Assembly (NCBI RefSeq): GCF_963583255.1
Contig: NC_084810.1
Location: 7,781,751-7,845,750 of the forward strand
From: Pyrus communis
Taxonomy: Eukaryota > Streptophyta > Magnoliopsida > Rosales > Rosaceae
Direction: 5' to 3'
Length of the DNA stretch: 64,000 bases
Position numbers and translations under genes: made by a program. Position 1 is the first letter of the stretch, and each line of letters begins with the position of its first letter. This document shows positions 1-11,292 of this stretch, in pieces. The notes below the pieces were generated by a model. It did not search any database, had not been told where the DNA came from, and saw only the letters and a program-made list of their open reading frames with translations.

Positions 1-1107
1 TGAAGTAGGGTTAGAATATTTTAACTCTTCTTTTCTCATAGATGCGGTCGATGTGGGATATTTCAACACACAATCTCATGTGGAACCTAATTAGTGAGCC
101 ACAGGTGGAAAATTCACATATCAACAATTACGTGAAACCAAGAGGACTCACAATACACGCAGAGCTTAGAGACCCACCATCATCGTATGGGATCAAGAAG
201 AGATGCCCTTCTCATATACACAGTCGATGTAGAATTTTTTAACAAAATATCCTGTAAAAGTTGTATAGACAGAATAAATTACATAGCATTCGATTAGGCT
301 AACAAAACACCAAATATGAGACAGAAAAAGCAACTGTTTTCCCAACACGGGAGCCTTATCCTGGTAAACAAAATGATAACTTACACCCGTATCATTTAAA
401 AGTCAAAAGACTAGCAGAGCCATCAATCTTGATTTCCCAAAACAAAATGATAACTTACACCCATATCCTTTAAAGGTCTAAAGACTAGCAGAGCCATCAA
501 TGTTGATTCCAGTGATCGCAATAAAACATTACAAAATATTTGTAGGAAAGGAAAAAAAACAGGTTGGAGAGCTCTTAGATAACATTCTAGTTGAAGGCGA
601 ATTAAACAATATTATTTTTAATCTATTATGAAGTTTAACCGGTTTTCCCAGTACTTAACGTAGATAAAATTGTATACCATCTCTAAGAAGGATTCGTTTC
701 AGCAGGGCAACCTATCTTCGGCCACAGTGCTTTCACAACACACCATTCTTCCACGAAATTCAAACCATTAGCAGCAACAAATTGAAAGAAAGCCCTAATT
801 AATGCTAGCCCTACCAATTTACCTCCAAACTTTTACCCTGAAATCAAATTGAATTGATATGTTAAAAGGCCATGATCGAAATCCTAACCTTGGAATCGCT
901 TTACCCACGACACAACAAGTAAGGAGAAGAAAGCAAATGGAATGGATTTACCTGCCGCAACCCGAGAGAGTGCCGCATCGGTGATTAGAGTCGTCACAAA
1001 ATCTTGCCTCGTTGTTTTACTTGTCTTTCTGGGGAACCAAGCAGGGGAAGCCGGAGAAGATGATTTTGAGCGAGAGAGTGATAAGATCCGATTTTCAATT
1101 CCCTATG
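1..1107. other. No confident gene; possible 5' exon remnant
   Basis: No protein family is recognisable here. On the minus strand, 952-1100 resembles a 5' leader exon: it is less AT-rich than its surroundings and ends in a plausible splice donor (CAG then GTAAAT at 951-946). No downstream coding exon could be found towards position 1, so this is only a possibility. A short direct repeat around 370-490 (two copies of a motif containing aaaatgataacttacaccc) is visible. Confidence 0.3.
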
Positions 1108-1735
1108 TCAATCAGGAAGCAGCAATGAACTGGGAATGAGAATGGCTATGGCTTGGCCTAATAAAACCAGCTTGCAACAAATCTTGAACTGCTTTCTCAA
1201 TCTCAGTCTTCTGCAATTGACCATGTTGGTAGGGTTTGATATAGGTGGCTTAGCTCCAGGCATCAGTGAAATCTTGTGGTCATGTTCTCTAGGAGGTGGA
1301 AGTTCAGATGGAATCACAAATATTTCTTCAAATTCCCCCAAGACTTCCTGCAATTCTCCAAGCTGTTGAGTAGTGAGATCAGAAGCTTCAAGTTTCCCTG
1401 AGTGCATAGAATACAAAAGCATGCCTGAGTTTGAATCATACAACTCCTTGTCAAGCTGTTGGAGTGTCATCTCTTGTACCAATGGTGGTGTTTTGATGGC
1501 ACTATGAATGAGTTTGTATGTTTGAGAACCCTTAGTGAACTCCATGGTCCGTAATTGAAAATCCCATAAGATAGGACTGACAGTGGATAGCCATTGAACT
1601 CCCAAGACTATATATCATAACCCCAGAGACAAAACACAAGTTCTTCACTAGTCTAGAATCCACAAAATTATGGGTGCTACCGAAATCGAGCAAAATTCTC
1701 ACATGTTGATTCTTAACAAACCCATAAACCTTCAT
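1108..1735 (-). pseudogene. Ty3/gypsy protease to RT lead-in (broken)
   Basis: The first part (1735-1532) contains ILLDFGSTHNFVDSRL, the plant retropepsin active-site region. The usual catalytic triad is D-S-G; here Ser is replaced by Phe (D-F-G). The second part (1605-1108) overlaps in another frame and reads GVQWLSTVSPILWDFQ, LGEFEEIFVIPSELPPPREHDHKI and LMPGAKP, the well-known connector just upstream of gypsy reverse transcriptase. The frame change between the parts, the altered active site and the missing RT core make this a pseudogene. Confidence 0.82.
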
Positions 1736-2015
1736 AGTTTGCAGAGTCTATTTAGCAAGAGTACCATAGAAGGCACATTCACTCCATTCCGGTGGCATTT
1801 CATCCCCTTCAATCACCTCTTCTGCACTGTCCATGTCTATCACGTCTAACATTAGCAATTATGTGGGGACGTTTGTGACCTCTGGCCCATTTCTCCCCTA
1901 TCTTTCTTGCGTTGCACCTCTTCAGGGTTCAGTTTCTTGTAAGGTAAGCAACATGTTTAGGCTTTGAAACACGCAAATAGAGCAATATAAGTGGTTTTGA
2001 CTTAGGTACTGACAC

Positions 2016-2246
2016 TTAACCAGAGGCAATGGGTTTAAGATCATTAAACTTAGCATCGATTTGTACATCAATAGCAAAAACATCATTAACAGAAAAAGGT
2101 CTCAACAATTTTACATCATATTTTAATTCACGTTTCAATCTTTTCAAGAAGCAACTCTTCAACAAACTTGGACCAACATCAGTAGATCTATTAGAAAGTC
2201 TACGAAATTTCAATATATACTTCTTAAGAGCATCACCACCAGTCAC
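2016..2246 (-). pseudogene. Ty3/gypsy gag, C-terminal part of core
   Basis: A 76-codon open stretch reads KKYILKFRRLSNRSTDVGP, LLKSCFLKRLKRELKYDV and then LLRPFSVNDVFAIDVQIDAK. This matches the part of Retrotrans_gag where plant gypsy proteins have a Y-I-x-E-F-R-R-L motif and the G-L-x-x-E-L region. It continues the gag core found at 2760-3080, showing that the two were once joined. Confidence 0.75.
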
Positions 2247-2249
2247 CTG

Positions 2250-2755
2250 ATTACAAGGGCAATTGAATTGAGTTGCCCTTTACCCCAAAAAAAGTATGCC
2301 AACAGTCCGCAAAATGGAAGGCAATTGGGTTGAAGGTAGCTGCCCCTTCAACAATTGCAAGGGCTTGCGCCCTACGTGAAGCCCAATAGACAGGGGGGCT
2401 CACGTGAAGCACATATTTGTCGCAACCCGTGAGCTATTCACCAGCTCTCCCACTTCCCCCCACTTGCAAATTTTACACTTTTAAAATCTTATAAAGTTCA
2501 ACACACTTGCAAATTAAACGTTCAAAACTACTCAAAAATCTATGGCAACAATGATATGTGGGGATAAGACGAAGAAAACATTAAAATATTTAAAAAAATA
2601 TGTTTGTGAATAGGAATTGCCCTTGTCATTACCTTTCTTCCCTTCACATTGGTGGACTTGCCAAAAGGAATTACTGTTTAGAGTAAAAAATAAGAATAAT
2701 TTTATTGCCCTCGCCTTCCAATTGACATTGCCCTTAACCATCTGGTGAAGATGCT
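2250..2755. mobile_element. AT-rich insertion splitting gag (MITE-like)
   Basis: The gag reading on the minus strand stops at about 2760 (after KLWQIGT) and resumes at about 2246 (KKYILKFRRLSNRSTDVGP), which is the normal continuation of the same domain. The roughly 500 bp between has no coding match. It carries loosely inverted gggcaatt / ttgccc-type motifs near both ends. I infer a small non-autonomous DNA element but could not fix its TIRs or TSD. Confidence 0.45.
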
Positions 2756-2759
2756 CTAT

Positions 2760-3401
2760 GTGTACCTATTTGCCACAGCTTAAACAAGGCTTCATTGCTA
2801 TCCTTAAATTATGAAGGTCCAAATTCTTGGCAGAAGGCCCGTGTAAACTCGCCTCAAGTAGGAGTGGCACGAAGGCAATCCAGCCAACGAAGCCATCACA
2901 GAGCTTTGTTGTCAAGGTGAAAAGAGACGGTGACAACCTTTTGGTGCTTGGTGGTATTGTAATAGGAGAAATATTGCTCAGCCTTGTAAATCCATGCCAA
3001 AAGATCATCGCCATCAGAAAAGCATGAAAAATCTAGAAGATGTTGCCATTAGGGACAAGGAGTAAGTCCACCACCATCATAATTCTCAAGCGAGGGTATT
3101 CGGGGGTTGTTTCAGTGCTGTATAAATCAGTATCATCAGTGAGGATCGGTGGAGGAGCAACCAGATCTGAGGTCGAAGTAGCCGGGTCAGACGAAGAAAG
3201 TCCCCCACCACCAAACAAAAGCTCCCGACATAACTGCTCAAGGCACACTGCCAATTTGGTGGCCATGGAGGTGGAAAGAGAGGACATCATCAAAACAATC
3301 GACAACTGAATAAATTGGGGTAGAGCCTCTATTGAGGATTCAAGTGTAAAGATGCGACCATCCAAGGCGGAAACATGAGAATTGGTTGTGTGGCAGAGCA
3401 T
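2760..3401 (-). pseudogene. Ty3/gypsy gag, N-terminal and core part (broken)
   Basis: The minus strand encodes a Retrotrans_gag-like core: a stretch reading DGDDLLAWIYKAEQYF, then SFHLD, then RWLDCLRATPT and EFTRAFCQEFGPS. In plant gypsy gag proteins these follow the low-complexity N-terminal region. In-frame stops occur after NKAL (TGA, where the family usually has a Gln codon before WF/WY) and after RATPT. The 122-codon open stretch at 3401-3033 upstream fits the variable gag N-terminus. Gag would form the virus-like particle; this copy cannot. Confidence 0.75.
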
Positions 3402-3429
3402 ACAAGAGGGAAACTAGAAACGAGAAGGA

Positions 3430-4164
3430 TGATACCAATGATGATAAGATCCACTTCCGAATTCCTTTTCCGAACCTGCAAGCAGTAATGAATTGGTTAT
3501 GTACTAAGAACGAGAGAAGAAAAAGCTCGGCTCCAATGTTTTTGTATTAAATTATTTTTTACCGAATGACCGCCATAACCTCCGACAAAAAAAACCTAGA
3601 AAACTCAAAATCCCAATCCATATCATAAACCCAAAATCGGCAAATCTGTGTTGGCTAGGCTTATCTTCAAACTAGTAGCTTTTGGAAATTCGGTGATGAT
3701 GAAGGATGAACGACAGATAGAGCTGGGTTTGAGAGAGAGGAGAGGACAAGTCAGGGAGAGTGAGAGTAGCCTACTCCATACAAAACTTAAGACGCCGACA
3801 AACTTGTTGTCGGCCATGGGAGTCCATTTCAGTATTGGATCGTGGCGATGAGGTCGTCGATTGAGTCAAGAACGCCATGGAAGCGGCCGAGTCAAACCAG
3901 ATTGGGTGGTCAGCAACCGAGGATTGACAGTCCACCAACTTCAGCGAGAGCTTGAGGGTGGCTCAGTCGTGGTGGTCATGATGGCAGTGATGGTCTCGGT
4001 GACTTCTGTGCGAGTGGTTTCGTCAAGGAGGAGAAGAGTGGGTGGCAGGGAGTCTCGAGGGGACAGTGGGAGTCTTTTAGAGTCCAACAACTACCATACC
4101 ATTTAATGCTGAGGCTGGGTCTCGAGGTAAGTTAGAAATAGGCTGGTTCGGAGCTCTGTTGTTC
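3430..4164. other. No gene recognised
   Basis: This sequence has mixed composition. Short open frames exist in several frames (for example 3861-4106 plus), but none shows a recognisable domain and they overlap one another. It may be the upstream or LTR part of the adjacent gypsy remnant; no paired terminal repeat was found to prove it. Confidence 0.4.
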
Positions 4165-4424
4165 TAAGAGCAACTCCACCCTTAAAGACTTTGCGCCAGC
4201 ATCCAGCCCATTTATCTACTTAATTGAACAGTAATAGACCCAATGAACAGTAATAGGCCAAAGCATCTCCACCCCAAAAAAAATGTGCTGGCACCCAGTC
4301 TAAAAATGCGCTGGCACAAACGATCTCCACCCCTACAAAATGCGCTGGCATCCAGTCCATTTAAAATATTAAATAATTTTTTTATAAAATAATAAATAAA
4401 AAAAATAGTTTTAATTTCGGATAG

Positions 4425-4745
4425 GATTTTTAACCAATCTCGTCACGCCACGTGTCATTATCCGAACGTACTATTTTTTGAATAGATTTCCGCTAAGATT
4501 TTCAACCAATCCCGACAACCCACGTGTCACTTCCTCTTTACAATAATTTAGGCAAGATTTCGATAAGATTTTTAACCAATCTCGTCACGCCACGTGTCAT
4601 TATCCGAATGTACTATTTTTTTAATAGATTTCTGCTAAGATTTTCGACCAATTCCGACACGCCACGTGTCACTTCCTATTTACAATAATTTAGCCAAGAT
4701 TTCGATAAGATTTTCAACCAATCACGTAGTGCCACGTGGCATTGT
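4425..4745 (+). repeat. About 71-bp tandem repeat with CACGTG cores
   Basis: Four to five units of about 71 bp lie directly upstream of the transposase gene. Each has an aaccaat stretch followed by a G-box core CACGTG, at 4449, 4521, 4591, 4663 and 4733. The spacing alternates 72 and 70 bp, so adjacent units form a roughly 142-bp higher-order repeat. G-boxes of this form bind bZIP and bHLH factors in plants, so a promoter role is plausible but is inference. Confidence 0.8.
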
Positions 4746-4776
4746 CCAGAACCTCATCTTTTTTTTTTTTTGTCCA

Positions 4777-4782
4777 TATAAA
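4777..4782 (+). promoter_or_regulatory. Candidate TATA box of the transposase
   Basis: A tataaa hexamer within catataaaccc lies about 100 bp before the transposase ATG (4883) and just after the CACGTG repeat block. Spacing is normal for a plant core promoter. Confidence 0.5.
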
Positions 4783-4882
4783 CCCTACATCCCTACATCC
4801 CTACATCCATCCTCACACTAAACTCAATCTTTTTTTTAGCTTAGAATTCTTCTTTATCGTTTTCAAATCTTGAGTTCTTACA

Positions 4883-6182
4883 ATGTCTTCTTCAAGGAGA
4901 GCGTATAAACAATTGCAAGAGCAGCAGAAAAGGTTGTTGGCACAACAGGAAGAATTGGTCAATCTTGACCAACGTGGAGGTGGAGATGAGGCCTTCGCAA
5001 TGGAGGAGGATGAGGATGATCACCATAGAAGGTGGAGGGCCTCACATTCCCGCCGTATCATGGAAGCTATGGGTCAGATAGCCAAACCCAGACGTGCGGC
5101 AAACATCGATAGAAGAAGGGAAAGACGAGGTAAAGATCTCTTGGAAGATTATTTTATTCCCAACAGTGTTTTCCTTGATCATGTTTTTAGACGTCGTTTT
5201 AGAATGCAACGAAGTTTGTTCGATAAAATCATGAGTGATGTTTGCAACCATGATCCATATTTTGTGCAAAAAGAGGATGCTTTTCATATTCTAGGTCTTC
5301 TTCCTGAGCAAAAAATTATGGCTATATTGCGAATGCTTGCATATGGAGCATCTGCAAATCAAGTGGATGAGATCGCAAGGATGGGAAAAACAACAGTTCT
5401 GGAGTCCCTGATGCGGTTTTGCTCTGCAATTGAAGCCCTCTACACCAATGAGTACCTTCGGCAACCCACGACAAGGGACATGCAAAGGCTTCTGAGGAAG
5501 GGTGAGATGCGAGGCTTCCTTGGCATGATTGGAAGCATCGACTGCATGCACTGGACATGGAAAAACTGTCCAAGTGCGTGGCAAGAAGCTTATGGTGACA
5601 GAAAATGAGCCAAAAGCATCATTCTGGAAGCGGTGGCTTCTTTTGATACAAGGATTTGGCATGCTTTTTTTGGTGTTCCAGGAGCTCAGAATGACCTAAA
5701 TGTCCTTGCCCAATCTCCAGTGTTTGACGAACTGCTACAAGGAAATGGGCCGAGATGCACGTATTGGGTTAATGGTAATAAATACGAGGGACCATACTAC
5801 CTTGCAGATGATATTTACCCCAAGGTGGTCAACATTTGTCAAAACAGTGTCACACCTGCAGAGTGAAAAAGAGAAACACTTCGCAAAGTGTCAAGAAGGG
5901 TGTAGGAAGGATGTCGAGCGTTGTTTTGGTATCCTGCAAGCTCGTCGGGCCATTGTCAGGGTTGCAGCTAGAATGTTTGATGTCGAGGCTCTTCGATCCA
6001 TCATGATAACGTGTATTATTCTACACAACATGATTGTTGAAGACGAGTATGATTATGATGCTGTAGATGAATACGAGCCGGATCCGATGAACAACTCAAG
6101 AACACAAATCTACTATGCTCATGACCGGACCGAAGATCCCGTGCAACACGAGCCGTTGGAACGGGATGGACATTACAATTAA
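4883..6182 (+). pseudogene. PIF/Harbinger transposase (ALP1-like), broken
   Basis: This would be the DDE nuclease that excises and reinserts the element. The first open stretch (4883-5608, 241 codons) begins at an ATG and has a charged, Gln-rich N-terminus, then the conserved region with IARMGKTTVLESL and GSIDCMHW, whose D220 is the first catalytic acid. A TGA at 5606-5608 stops it right after AYGDRK, where relatives have a Gly codon. The same frame continues with ILEAVASFDTRIWHAFFG and QNDLNVL (second acid). At about 5855-5866 a frameshift moves the reading to KDVERCFGILQARRAIV, which holds the third acid (Glu), and CIILHNMIVEDEYD. The full length of about 430 codons is normal, so the gene is complete but has one stop and one frameshift. 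Confidence 0.9.
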
Positions 6183-6634
6183 TTGATCGTTCAACGGTAC
6201 ACTTCATTGCAAGAGCCATACTGGCACATAACCCGCCAGAATGACTTGATTGACCATCAGTGGAGATTGCACGAAGGCGAAGATAATTAAAATAAGGCTT
6301 GTGGTTGAAGAATAAAGTGTATTGTTTTTTAAGTAATCTTATTTAGTGTGTTTGTTTTTTTTTTAAGTTTAAATGGTGAGGTTATGTAATTTTATTTGGT
6401 GTTTTTTTTTTTAAATGTTTATTTGGTGAGTTTATGTAATCTTATTCAAATATTTAAATAAAGTACAAAAATTACATAAGAAATTAAATAAAGTTCTAAA
6501 AATAAATAAGAAATTACATAAGAAATTAAGTTCTAAAAGTAAATAAGAAATTACATAAGAAATTAAATAAAGTTCTAAAAATAAATAAGAAATTACATAA
6601 GAAATTAAATAAAGTAGTACAAATAAATGCGAAA

Positions 6635-7027
6635 TTATACAAAGTCTGTGGAGTTAGGATATGTGGTGCTAGGATCTTGGTTGCTAGGATTTCTGTAGCT
6701 GGAACCCCCTTGACTTGTTTCGGCATCTCTTGCACGCCTCCTTCGCACGACATCTCTTTTTTCTGATGTCCAAAAATATTTTGAATTCGGAGACAGTCCT
6801 ACTAGAGACTTGTTCATAGTGTCACGATCTATTTGAGCCATCCTTTCTTCTCTAAGCATCTCATTCTCTCGATGAAGTGCTTCTCTAATCATCTCGTTCT
6901 CTCGATTATCTATTTCTCTTTGTCTCTCAGCTGCCGCATCACGAGCCTCAGTAGCTGCTATTATTGCTGCCATAGCAGTAGCTTTTTCCTCATCTCTAGC
7001 CTTTTCCCATGCCGCCAAGCAAACCAA
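6635..7027 (-). pseudogene. PIF/Harbinger ORF1-type protein, C-terminal part
   Basis: 130 codons encode a highly charged helical segment: WEKARDEEKATAMAAI, then repeated REN-E-M motifs and a tail with NSKYFWTSEKRDVVRRR. Such coiled-coil C-termini follow a Myb/SANT-like domain in the second protein of plant PIF elements; databases often mislabel them. Here the Myb/SANT part is missing upstream, so the gene is truncated or the first exon was not found. It is convergent with the transposase, the usual arrangement. Confidence 0.6.
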
Positions 7028-7030
7028 TCA

Positions 7031-9014
7031 AACCATATTTCAATATATACATGTCAAATCTCATTTCATAAACTTAAATCAATGTCTCAGTATTGGAAAT
7101 AACAATTCAATAGAAACATATTCATAAACCAAATCATATCCACATAGGATAATAATTACGAAAATAGAATAATCACCAATATCACTTATATTAAAGTCAC
7201 TCGTAGAAATGATAAACCTATATCAAATCAAACCATCTACTATGTAACATTGCAAAACTAGAAATAACCAAATGTTGTGCACAGAGTTTGTCTTCATAAA
7301 TGGTAAAATGCCACCTATTGGTAATCACACATCTTGTTCCTTTGTGGAACAATATTTATCATGATATAAGTAATGATCCATCGGAGCTATCACTGAGATG
7401 TGAAACCATGCCAACTACACAACATTTTTCTTAAACATACATGTTTGGACTTCATTAATAGCAACTAGATCATAAAAAAAAAAATCCATATTATTTGTAG
7501 CACATTCTTGCATAGCAATTACAGGAAAGCAAGACAACCTTGGAAGGAGCATGAGAATAAAACTTGATCCCACTTTTAATCCCACATGACTTGTAGAATA
7601 GCTAGCTAACGTACCACATTTGAAGGCATCCGGAAAACATAATCAAGACCAATATACATCTTTGAGGGTTGGAAATGTAGAAGTATAGTTAAACTAAAGT
7701 TGTAAGGGACTTTCCAGCATGCACTAATGTACTATTAGATTACTACATAACACAAGTATTTACAGCTCGGTGCAAAGAAAGTAGAGAAGTTATTTGACGA
7801 GGTCTTACTCCAAGGAGATAATATCAATAACCACTTCCCAATAGTGTAAAAGAGTTAATTCAATACTACCATATGTGCATCATCATGGTGATGTAGCTCA
7901 TGTCTCACAAATTCTATAATCTACAAAGACATTGTGATCTGATGACAACTAAACAGAGAGCACCTCCCTTGTTGCTTCACTAATCTCCCCATGACAGCAC
8001 GATAATCAACCAACGCATTTCAACCAAATGTATGTTCTCACAGTAAATTAATAATCCTAATTCTGCAGATATATAGTATCTCAAGAAATACGCTTTCCAA
8101 TCTTTAATTATGGGAATTCTAGTTCTTTAATTCAAAAACTACCTCTCATCCATACTGAAGCATGCCAATTTGAAATAACAAAACTCATTGAAAAAAAAAT
8201 CAAAATAACAGAACCAAAGCAATCCAAATCCAATGACAAGAAACCAAAGTGGAAAACCTTATCCCAATAATCTGAACTCGGAAAGCTAGAAACTATAGAT
8301 ACCATGCTGCTGAAACTGGATCAAGAACTCGTTTGGTTTCTTTTTGAAACCAAAAACCCAAGGCTGAGACTTGATAAATGATGGGGGTATCACTATCACC
8401 TTATCAGTGAACAAAACAAAGCAGATCGAAAATGATAGTGGTTAGAGAAGTTGAGTTTAGGTAGGAAAATAGGAGAAGAGTAGAAGACCGCAGGCCCCCC
8501 CTGCACTCGTCCACACCCTTCTCCGATTCATCCCCCTTCTTTTCCCTCCTTACCTCATTCTGATTGGCAGCTCCTCTCCTTTCTCCCCTTTCTCATTGGT
8601 CCCCTTTTCCACTTAAGATGGCCGGTCCTTTAATCCCAAAAGTGTTTGGGCCTTTTTATCCTTAAGTGGAAATTAAAATAATTCCCACAATCTATAGTTT
8701 CACAACTTCAAACGTCCATAACTATATTGTTATAATCCAGACTCGCAAACGGCTTTCGCCTATGCGTTCGTGGCTTCGAGACCTATTTGAAAACGTTACT
8801 TGTGACCTCAAAAGGTCAACGAGTAAATAATAATTTTTCAAACTTCACTCTTCGTAACTAGTTTAATTGAAATCTAATTTCAAATAAACTAATATAAATT
8901 CTCAAAAAAATAATATAAAATCTCAATAATACAAATACGTAGATTATAACAATGAAATCCGAAAACGGAATTTCACAGTCAGCATTATTTGATGCGTGGG
9001 ACAGGCAAGGCTGA
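7031..9014. other. AT-rich sequence without recognisable genes
   Basis: No open frame with family similarity was seen. From about 8690 to 8960 there is a motif (cgcaaacggctttcgcctatgcg and its flank) that recurs in altered form at 29890-30060 and 47290-47470 (gccaacggttttcacc). I take this as an old LTR piece. A pyrimidine-rich tract at 8500-8610 is also visible. Confidence 0.4.
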
Positions 9015-11292
9015 TTAAAAGGGGTGGCTGTATATAAGGAGGCGCCCATAGTCCATCACTTATTGTTTGCGGATGATAGTTTCATTTTTGTGAGAAGTTC
9101 GTTGCAAGAAAATTTAGAGGTTAAGCACTTACTAAAAGTTTACGAGGATGCTTCTGGTCAAGCTGTTAATTATCAGAAGAGTTGTGTGGCTTTTAGTGAC
9201 AATCTTAATGAGTATGATGGTCAATTACTGGCGGATTGCTTGGGTGTAATAAGGGTTCCGTATCATGACCGCTATCTTGGTTTACCAGTATTTGTGGGTA
9301 AGGCAAAAAAGGCAACATTCTCTTATTTGAAAGATATATTGTGGAAGAAGCTTAATGGGTGGAGAGGAAGCTTGTTGAGTAGTGCGGGGAAAGAAATCTT
9401 GATAAAAACTGTGGCACAAGTTGTGCCATTGTTTACTATGCAAACGTTTTTACTTCCTAAGACACTTTGCGAAGAGCTAGGTCAAATGGTTGCTCAGTTT
9501 TGGTGGCAACGTGAATTGGGTAAACGTCGAATCCGTTGGATGAAGTGGAGTAAAATGTGTAAACCTAAAAGTGAGGGGGTTTAGAGTTTAAAGATTTATA
9601 CGCTTTCAACCTTGCTTTACTTGCTAAACAAAGATGGCGTTTAATCTAACACCCTGATTCTCTTGTTGCCCGTATTTTCAAGGCTAAGTACTACCTGAAG
9701 TCAGATTTTCTACAAGCTGCGGTGAGAACAAATGTGTCATATTGCTGGAGAAGTTTGGCGGAAGCGCGCGTAGTCATTTAGAGAGGTGCTCAATGGATAG
9801 TTGGCGATGGTTCGAAAATTAAAATCTTGGGGGATAGCTGGCTGCCTAGACAGAATTTCCTTAAAGTGTTAAGTGCTATTCCTCCGGGAGTGGCTCACGA
9901 TAGTACAGTGGATAGTTTGCTAGTGGATGAAGGTTGTGTCCGTTGGAATGGGGATTTAATTACAAGCATATTTTACGAAGAGGAGGCTCAGCTGATTCAG
10001 AGCATTCCATTAAGTTATTTCAAGCCACCGGATCGATTGATATGGGTCGCGGAGAAGGATGGCCTATTTTCGACAAAGAGCGCCTACTTGGTAGCTCGGA
10101 CAGGAGGAAATGTTGGAGGGGAGGAGACCACGACTTCCGAAATGGATGGGGAGTTGAAACATATGTGGAAGGCTTTGTGGAGAGCTTGTGTCCCTGAAAA
10201 GGTGAAGATTTGTGTATGGAGGTGCTGTTTAGATGCCTTACCAACACGGGCAAATTTGATGAGACGTAAAGTGATCACAAATGATGCTTGCCAGTTCTGT
10301 CAGGGAGAATCAGAAACTGTCGAACATGTGTTTTTAAGCTTCCCTAGATCAGCGTCCATATGGTTTGCTAGCCCTCTATGCTTGAGAACGGACCGACAAT
10401 TACATGGTGGATTCCGTATATGGTTGGTGGAGGTGGCAGGGTTACTGGCACGTCAAAGTTTTGATCTAGCTTTGATTCTAATATGGGGTATCTGGAAAGA
10501 ACGCAACTCTTTTTTATGGAATGGAAGGGCATTGAATCAGGTGGAGATTGTTTGCAAATCACAAGCATGGTTGCAGGAATTTAGGAAATGGCACGACTCG
10601 AAGAAGGGCAGCAGTCGGACAACCACTCATAAATGGGAGAAACCCACCGTGGGATGGGTTAAATGTAACTTTGATGGGGCGTGGGATGACCTAGGTCAAA
10701 GAGGGGGTGTTGGTGTCGTGGTGCGAGACGAGAAGGGGGACTTCGTTGCAGCCACTGCGCTGCAGTTCAGAGGGATTAGCTCGGCAATTTTGGCTGAAAT
10801 TATGGCTGCTCGGGCAGCAGTCCTATTTGCACGTAATATGGGAGTGTCGCAAATGGTAGTGCAGGAAGATGCAATGATGGTTATTAATGCGTTGCAGAAT
10901 GACAAGGTAGCACTATGCAATGGTATGTTTGGTAATGTTCTGCTTGACGCCAGGCAAATGTTGCAGTCTTTTCAGAATTGGAAGGCTACGTTTGGTCGAC
11001 GTGAGACGAACAAGGTTGCTCATCGGCTTGCGAGATTGGGATTGACTTTGGGTACTCGAATCTCATGGTTTGAGGAACCTTCTGATGTAATTTTTTATTT
11101 TCTTGTTGAGGATAGTATTCCTAGTTAATTTTTGAGGTGCAGGATGCTCTTTTTCCCTTGAATCGGGTTGAAAGCTTCGGCAAAATTTTTATCGAGGCCC
11201 ACTATTAGCACCCTATCCCTGGGACTGTATGATTTCTTGCTCATTAATGGAATATCGTACTTCTTTAAAAAAAAATTAAAAAAAAAAAAAAA
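9015..11292 (+). mobile_element. 5'-truncated L1-type LINE with poly(A) tail
   Basis: This is the 3' portion of a plant L1-like non-LTR retrotransposon: the end of reverse transcriptase, zf-RVT, RNase H, a short 3' UTR, and a poly(A)-rich tail at 11267-11292. The left edge falls just before the RT FADD motif, so endonuclease and most of RT are absent. Truncation at the 5' side with an intact 3' tail is the signature of incomplete target-primed reverse transcription. No convincing target-site duplication was found. Confidence 0.85.
9024..11128 (+). pseudogene. LINE reverse transcriptase end, zf-RVT and RNase H
   Basis: The frame from 9024 reads VHHLLFADDSFIFV (RT catalytic F-A-D-D), RYLGLPVFVGK and SSAGKEILIKTVAQ, typical of plant LINE RT. 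It breaks at about 9580, needing a 1-base shift. Further stops lie at about 9643 (TAA after RWRLI) and 9781 (TAG). From 9827 to 11128 it is open for 433 codons: zf-RVT around WRACVPEKVKICVWRCCLDALPTR with C-x2-C and H, and an RNase H (RVT_3) domain with acids at KCNFDGAW, LAEIMAARAA and VQEDAMMVI. The fourth position is in NKVAHRLARLG, where plant members often have His. The 3' half is well preserved and the 5' half broken. Confidence 0.88.

Larger units (their letters stand above)
1108..3420 (-). mobile_element. Decayed Ty3/gypsy retrotransposon remnant
   Basis: Reading the minus strand from 3401 down to 1108 gives gag N-terminal region, gag core, a second gag piece, retropepsin-like protease and the lead-in to reverse transcriptase, which is the normal Ty3/gypsy order. 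All are interrupted by stops and frameshifts, and gag is split by about 0.5 kb of unrelated AT-rich sequence (2250-2755). No LTRs were identified, and the RT catalytic core and integrase are missing. This is an old, dead fragment. Confidence 0.8.
4168..7030 (+). mobile_element. PIF/Harbinger DNA transposon (left end visible)
   Basis: A PIF/Harbinger transposase (plus) and an ORF1-type accessory remnant (minus) lie tail to tail. The left end is probably at 4168, where gagcaactccacc follows TAA, the family's usual 3-bp target type. Subterminal copies of atgcgctggca and the cttccaccc-like motifs (4260-4350) support an end here. No matching right TIR was found after ORF1, so the right boundary is approximate and the element may be truncated. 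Confidence 0.7.
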
